Shown piece by piece: positions 1 to 4,700 of a stretch of DNA of 7,472 nucleotides. Source of the DNA: Acidobacteriota bacterium (GTDB lineage Bacteria > Acidobacteriota > Terriglobia > Bryobacterales > Bryobacteraceae); contig JAPKYY010000837.1 of NCBI GenBank assembly GCA_026394095.1, forward strand, positions 1 through 7,472. The letters are read 5' to 3'. Every line of letters starts with the position of its first letter. The stretch's first letter is position 1. Under the pieces are notes generated by a model. It did no database searches and was not told where the DNA came from. It worked only from the letters and a program-made list of their open reading frames with translations. The translations under genes and the position numbers were made by a program.

Positions 1-11
1 ACCCTGCAAGA

Positions 12-53
12 CATCCCCTGCGTATCCCCCTTTTCTCCCCTCTGCAGGGGATG
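12..53. promoter_or_regulatory. Perfect 10-bp inverted repeat in the kinase leader
   Basis: CATCCCCTGC at 12-21 is the exact reverse complement of GCAGGGGATG at 44-53, with a 22-nt pyrimidine-rich spacer. Two further pyrimidine blocks (ATCCCC at 24-29 and CCCCT at 37-41) can also pair with the same GGGGAT/AGGGG block, so several hairpins compete for one partner strand. No T-run follows 53, so a classic intrinsic terminator is unlikely. It could be an operator for a dimeric regulator, a leader RNA hairpin, or chance in a C-rich stretch. The repeat itself is directly visible; its function is unknown. Confidence 0.4.
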
Positions 54-81
54 CAATGCCCCCAATAAACTGTCAACCTAT

Positions 82-90
82 GAAGAGAAG
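82..90 (+). promoter_or_regulatory. Purine-rich ribosome binding site for the TTG start of the kinase
   Basis: The purine run GAAGAGAAG lies 5 nt before the TTG at 96-98. It is only a partial match to the AGGAGG consensus, but position and composition suit a Shine-Dalgarno site. It is the main reason for preferring TTG 96 over the in-frame ATG at 141, which has no purine-rich run at the right distance. Confidence 0.45.
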
Positions 91-95
91 CCCGC

Positions 96-1112
96 TTGAC
101 CAATTCCAACATCCCCATTGCCCAGTTCACAGACCCGCCGATGTCTCGCGCCAAAGTTCTGCGCATCACCCTCATCGGCTTCGCCTTCATCGTGGGCCTG
201 GTCTTTCTTGCTGCCTCTCTTGGCTACCGCCGCTCAGATCGCATACAGGATATAGCCCAGACCCTTGTCCGCGAGCACCTCATCCAATCCGAGCGAGGCG
301 CACAGCTGGAAGCTCTGATCGTTACCCAAACCCAGGAGCTCATTGACAACCTTGCCTGGGTTCTTGGCCTCTGTCTTATACTTGCGATCTCAACTGCGGG
401 TCTATCCCTTTGGATCATCCACCGCGCATTCCTGCGCCTCGAATCTCAAGCCGTAGAACTCGAGCATGTCTCCTGGCACATGATCGACGGTCATGAAAAA
501 ATGGCTCGCCGCTTTGCTCACGAAATGCATGACGAACTCGGCCAGTCTCTCTCCGGCCTCCGGCGCATCCTTGGCCGCATAGCGCCGCCAGAACGCCAGG
601 AATGTGTCGCGATCGTCGACGAAGTGCTCGAAAGCGTCCGCAAGCTTGCCCAGGCGCTCCGCCCGGTCATCCTCGACGATTTCGGCCTCGACTCTGGCCT
701 CCGCTGGCTCTGTGAACGCTTCACCCAGCGCACTCAAGTGGAAGTCGATTACACCTCAACTTTGTCTCAACGTTTAGCTACCTCAGAAGAGACCCACCTC
801 TTCCGAATCGCTCAGGAAGCCCTCACCAATATCGCCCGCCACTCACAGGCCACCCGCGCGAGCGTCTCCCTGGAGGTTATCGGCCAATCTGTAGTGCTCG
901 AAATCAAAGACAATGGCCACGGCCTCCCGCTCACTATCAACCAGACAACTCCGAGCCTGGGCATGGTTGGCATGCGGGCCCGTGCCCGCCAGCTTGGCGG
1001 CGAACTCATCGTAGAAAATAGAAAAGAGGGCGGCCTGTGCATCCGCGTTAACGTCCCCCTCCAACAGGTAGATCCCAATGCAGACTCAGAAGATACGCGT
1101 TTTACTGGCTGA
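96..1112 (+). CDS. Two-TM sensor histidine kinase, HisKA_3/HATPase_c type
   Basis: A 338-residue membrane sensor kinase expected to autophosphorylate on histidine and pass the phosphate to the regulator encoded next to it. Two hydrophobic helices (about 24-43 and 86-108) flank a hydrophilic extracytoplasmic loop of only about 40 residues. A helical linker follows, then the HisKA_3 dimerisation box around FAHEMHDELGQ (140-150) with H145 as the likely phospho-acceptor. The HATPase_c domain shows the N-box at EALTNIARHS (241-250), the G1 box DNGHGL (272-277) and a G2-like GMVGMRARA (289-297). No PAS, GAF or clear HAMP domain is visible, so it is shorter than NarX-type kinases and nearer DesK/LiaS in size. 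The start is TTG, backed by a purine run; the ATG at 141 (residue 16) would leave both TM helices intact and remains possible. The signal sensed cannot be read from the sequence. Confidence 0.93.
   Translation: MTNSNIPIAQFTDPPMSRAKVLRITLIGFAFIVGLVFLAASLGYRRSDRIQDIAQTLVREHLIQSERGAQLEALIVTQTQELIDNLAWVLGLCLILAISTAGLSLWIIHRAFLRLESQAVELEHVSWHMIDGHEKMARRFAHEMHDELGQSLSGLRRILGRIAPPERQECVAIVDEVLESVRKLAQALRPVILDDFGLDSGLRWLCERFTQRTQVEVDYTSTLSQRLATSEETHLFRIAQEALTNIARHSQATRASVSLEVIGQSVVLEIKDNGHGLPLTINQTTPSLGMVGMRARARQLGGELIVENRKEGGLCIRVNVPLQQVDPNADSEDTRFTG
1066..1071 (+). promoter_or_regulatory. Internal ribosome binding site for the response regulator
   Basis: AGGTAG lies inside the end of the kinase gene, 6 nt before the ATG at 1078. 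This modest Shine-Dalgarno match supports that start and suggests the regulator is translated by ribosomes arriving from the kinase frame. Confidence 0.4.
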
Positions 1113-1719
1113 CGATCACGCGATCCTCCGCAAAGGCATCCGCCTTCTCATCGATTCCCAACTCGATATGGAAGTCGTCGGCGAAGCCAAAACCGGGCGT
1201 GAAGCGATCGAAGAAGTCCGCAAATCCCAACCCGACGTTGTCGTCATGGACGTCTCCATGCCCGAGCTCAATGGCATCGAAGGCACACGTCAGATCTGCG
1301 ATGAATTCACCAAAACAAAAGTCCTCGCCCTCAGCATGCACCGCGATTCGGTTTACGTCCGCGAGATCCTCCGCGCCGGTGCCCGTGGCTATCTACTCAA
1401 GGATTCAGAAGACGATGATCTCGTTAAGGCCATTCGCCTGATCCACCGCGGCGAAGCCTTTCTAAGCCCGGCCATCTCCGACGCAGTCCTTGCCGACTAC
1501 CGCAAACACGTCACCAACCCGATCGATCTCCTCACCGGCCGCGAACGCGAAATCCTCACGATGGTCGCCCTCGGCAAGACCAACAAAGAAATCGCCAACA
1601 CCCTCAATCTCAGCGTCTATACCGTGGAATCCCACCGCGGCAGTGTCATGGAAAAACTCAACCTCCACAACACCGGAGACATCGTCCGCTTCGCCCTTCG
1701 CAGCGGCCTCATCGACTGA
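1078..1719 (+). CDS. NarL/FixJ-family response regulator with LuxR-type HTH
   Basis: A 213-residue DNA-binding response regulator, the usual length for this family. The receiver domain (about 5-120) has the acidic pair D12/D13, the phospho-acceptor D58 in VVVMDVSMP, the switch residue S86 in place of the commoner Thr, and the conserved K108 in GYLLKDS. After a linker, the LuxR/GerE helix-turn-helix starts at LLTGREREIL (151-160) and continues through KTNKEIANTLNLS to the recognition helix around TVESHRGSVMEKL (182-194). In that helix Tyr181 and Gly188 differ from the common K-T-V-x-x-H-R-x-x-I pattern. The ATG start overlaps the kinase gene by 35 bp, typical of a co-transcribed, translationally coupled pair. 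HisKA_3 kinases usually partner NarL-type regulators, so cognate pairing is very likely. Target promoters are unknown. Confidence 0.96.
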   Translation: MQTQKIRVLLADDHAILRKGIRLLIDSQLDMEVVGEAKTGREAIEEVRKSQPDVVVMDVSMPELNGIEGTRQICDEFTKTKVLALSMHRDSVYVREILRAGARGYLLKDSEDDDLVKAIRLIHRGEAFLSPAISDAVLADYRKHVTNPIDLLTGREREILTMVALGKTNKEIANTLNLSVYTVESHRGSVMEKLNLHNTGDIVRFALRSGLID

Positions 1720-1746
1720 CTTTCTCTGCGACGCAACGGCTCCTGA
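1720..1746. other. 27-bp convergent intergenic gap without an obvious terminator
   Basis: This is the only DNA between the regulator stop (1717-1719) and the stop of the giant minus-strand gene (1747-1749). I see no GC hairpin followed by a T-run on either strand. A perfect 9-bp inverted repeat starts here (CTGCGACGC 1726-1734) and is completed inside the neighbouring gene (GCGTCGCAG 1800-1808), but its 65-nt spacer makes it a weak terminator candidate. Transcription of the two units may run into each other or end by Rho. Confidence 0.5.
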
Positions 1747-4700
1747 TCAGTTGATTCGAACCAGAACAGCTGCAGGCGTTGGTGCAGCGAAACCGGCAGG
1801 CGTCGCAGGCTCAATGGTTAGTGAACCCGATTTTAGGCCCTTCAAAAGGATTTGCTTCGAGCGCTCCCCGGGTTGGAATATGACACTGGCCGGCGTGACT
1901 GAGAGCAAGCTGGGGTCGGACACCCGGATCGGCACAGTCACGGGGAATGCTCCCGGACGTAAGGCATGAATAGAAGACCCATTCGGCCGCCCGTCAGCAG
2001 AAACCGCAAAGAACTCAACCGTTGTGTTCAATTCAGAGCTCACTCCCAGGTTGATCGTCGCATTGCCAGACAGAGCGGGAGTGATGAAAAATGCACTCTC
2101 AAGATGTGTGACAACCGATATCTGAGGTGCGTAACCAGGTGCACTAATGGTCAGATCGGTGCTTCCCGATCGCGCCAGGCTGTGCAGATAGATGGTTACG
2201 AAGTTGGGGCCAACTGGCGTATTTATTTCAGTCTGGCCCGGCAAAGTCTGGCCTGAGGCAACCTGCAGTCGATTCGGATTCGATGACCGGATCGTGAGCC
2301 GTACATCGCGCGGGACACTGATCGAACAAGGAACACTGGCTTCATAATGGACTGGGATTGCGCAAGAGACATTCAGCTTCGGCTCTTCTACGCGAATCAA
2401 AAGGCTCGATCTTGCAGCTGGTAGCGTAGCAAAACCTTCTGGAGGCAAAACACGCAGGGTTGCCGTGCCCGCTGAGACACCACGAAACGTGAAACTGCTC
2501 CTGCCAGAATTGGTGATCACAGGCGCTGGCCGAATCACGGCTACTACTGATGGATTGTCTGATTCCAAGGTCACAGGGATGTTCGCCGGATCAAAGCCGG
2601 GTCGAAAGGCAAAACCCGGATAGGTTATTTCTGGAATGCCGCTTAGTTCAGAACGTATCGACGGAAATACTTCAATCGACCATGAAGACTCAGCGCCTGC
2701 GACAACGCTAAGCGAATCCACGGAAACAATTGAACTGAATGACAGGCCAAGGGGAGCAAAGTATACAGGGGTTCTGAACACCTCATAGCCGGGTAATGTC
2801 ACTTCAACGCGAGCTTCGCCTTCGCCAGCGAGTGAATCCAAGTTAAAGTTGACAGAGTTGCTATTCACCGGCCAGAGAGTAGTAACTGAGGCTTGCCCGG
2901 GAGAAGAGTCAATGGCTGACTGCACCAGCAGCTTTGAAGGGTCAAGGCTGCGTATGTTGAACAGAGTATTGTCTTTGGGCGCGGAAGCGCCTGCTTCCAG
3001 TTGCAACTGGATCACGCTTCGTGAGTCGCGGCCAGCTACAATCGGGCGCGCTAAGAGGCGGGGCAGGCGCACATCGAGCTTGAGTGAAGATCCAATCCTT
3101 GCCCCGGAAACCGCTGTTACTTGAACACTCCCAACACCAAGGCCAGTAAAAATCGTTTCGCGGCTAGCCACGCCAGGCGGGAAGTTCGCCTCCACGCCGG
3201 CTTGCAACTTTACAGACAGAAGGGCAGGATCGGAAATTTGTGTATTGAATTGAATTGGGGCAATACCCGGCCGCGTACCAAATGCCGAATTGCCCGCGGT
3301 TGAGACTAGCGAAATCGTGTAACCGATTTCAGAACCTTGAAGGATTGTACTGGCCGGGCTGATCTGGGTGAAGCCGCGATTAAGCGCGAGAGTCCAATTG
3401 TAGATCGGAACCGTAAGCTCAACCGTGTCGATCCCCACCCCTTCAAGGCGAACCCGTGCAGTTGTCAAACCGTTAGCAGAAGGGATCGCCAAACCGTGCA
3501 GGTAGATCGGACTATTGGTGAGAGTGTCGATGCTCGACTGCCCCGCAGCGGATGGGGAAGTAGAAAATACAAGCTTCTCCGGTTCGAGCGAGGTCACCTT
3601 AACGGAACGATTGATGTAGTTGTTGGTTCCTGCGAATGAAAAAAACGTTTGCACTGTAACGCTGGTCAGGCAATCCGTAATTGCCGACCAGAAAAGATTC
3701 GCTAACGCGGTTTTGTTTACCCGGATTCTAAGCGCTTGGCGGAATGTCGGTACCGAATAACCGCCTACCGGGTCGAGCGCCAAAGTGAATTCGCCAGGAG
3801 CAGTCCAACCCAATGTTGCCGTACAAGAGCCGGAATTGCGACTGATGCTGCAAGTATTTCGGCTCAAGGTCAAGTCGGAGGAATTGGCGGAGAAATTCAA
3901 TACAGCAGGTGTAGTAGACCATGCGAATTGCGCCTCCAGTGGCTCCAGGCTATCGGGATCCAGGGCATAGGGAGCAATGGAGACCGTGGCTGCTCTTTCG
4001 CTTACATCTACTACAAGCCGGGCGTCGCTGAAGGCAAAGCCGGCGGGTCCCAGCCGTACCGGAATCAGGGTGTCCTGGTAGTTTTGTATTCTGACCCGAA
4101 TTGTAGTGTTGCCACTAGACCCCACACCAACGGCATTGAACGAAACTCTTCCAGTCTGGGTGAGCCTGATGCTGGGACTGGTTGAGGCGTTTGCCCCTGT
4201 TGCGAATTGAACCAGATCTGGATTATCGGAAATAACTTCCACTTGGGCAGAGGAGTCAAGGGGATGAATTGGGTCGAGTTGGAACACAGCAGCCAAGCCA
4301 CGACCAATCGTTCGCGTGGATGTGGTCGGCCGGAAGGGAGAGGGCAGGTTTGTCTGCGCCTGAATCCTCACGCTATTTCCAATTCGCAGATTTGTTGTGT
4401 CGGAAATGAACCGAATTTCGGCACTGCCAGGGCTCTTGATTTCAATCTGCGGCGAAGTGGAAGCGGAGTTCGCGATGTTCCAAGTACTGGCAGTTGGAGC
4501 AGCAATGTTTGGGTTGGAGGATTCAATTCGCACTATCGTCGGTGGATTATTGAGTGGATCCAAAGTTTGTGGGGAACCATCCTCCAGGCGTAAGGAGGAT
4601 TGCAGGAAAGCCCTGGTGCCCGGCGGTGCCTGAATGGAATCGGATGCTGGAAAGGATCCCGAAAGAGAAGTGTTCAGAACAAGCCGCTGAAGATCAACCG

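Larger units (their letters stand above)
1..95. other. Non-coding leader upstream of the kinase gene
   Basis: This short stretch precedes the two-component operon. It is pyrimidine-rich on the plus strand up to about position 43 and contains a perfect inverted repeat (12-21 with 44-53, listed separately). I see no convincing -35/-10 pair and no sign of a real gene. An open frame starting at 56 simply runs through the kinase gene in another frame and looks like a shadow. The window edge hides whatever lies upstream, so I cannot say whether the kinase gene begins its transcript or follows another gene. Confidence 0.5.

Noticed and set aside
141..143. In-frame ATG as the kinase start instead of TTG 96
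   Set aside because: No purine-rich ribosome binding site precedes it at a proper distance, while one precedes TTG 96. It remains a possible alternative because both TM helices would be kept.
56..346. Plus-strand open frame of 96 codons overlapping the kinase start
   Set aside because: It runs through the TM1 and loop coding sequence of the kinase in another frame, and its translation is Pro/His/Arg-rich with no domain; it is a shadow.
402..737. Minus-strand open frame of 111 codons opposite the kinase gene
   Set aside because: It lies wholly antisense to the HisKA_3 region of a clear gene and shows no recognisable motif; an antisense shadow is the simpler reading.
1769..1788. 6-bp hairpin (GCTGCA with TGCAGC) near the 3' end of the giant gene as a terminator
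   Set aside because: It is not followed by a T-run on either strand, and the bases encode an Ala-rich stretch near the C-terminus, so the pairing is probably a coding coincidence.
1490..1969. Plus-strand open frame of 159 codons spanning the regulator end and the giant gene end
   Set aside because: It overlaps the HTH coding region in another frame and then runs antisense to the giant gene; its Ser/Pro/Thr-rich translation looks like a frame artefact.
3736..4593. Plus-strand open frames of 149 and 128 codons inside the giant gene
   Set aside because: Both are antisense to a continuous frame with clear repeat signatures, and neither contains a recognisable domain.
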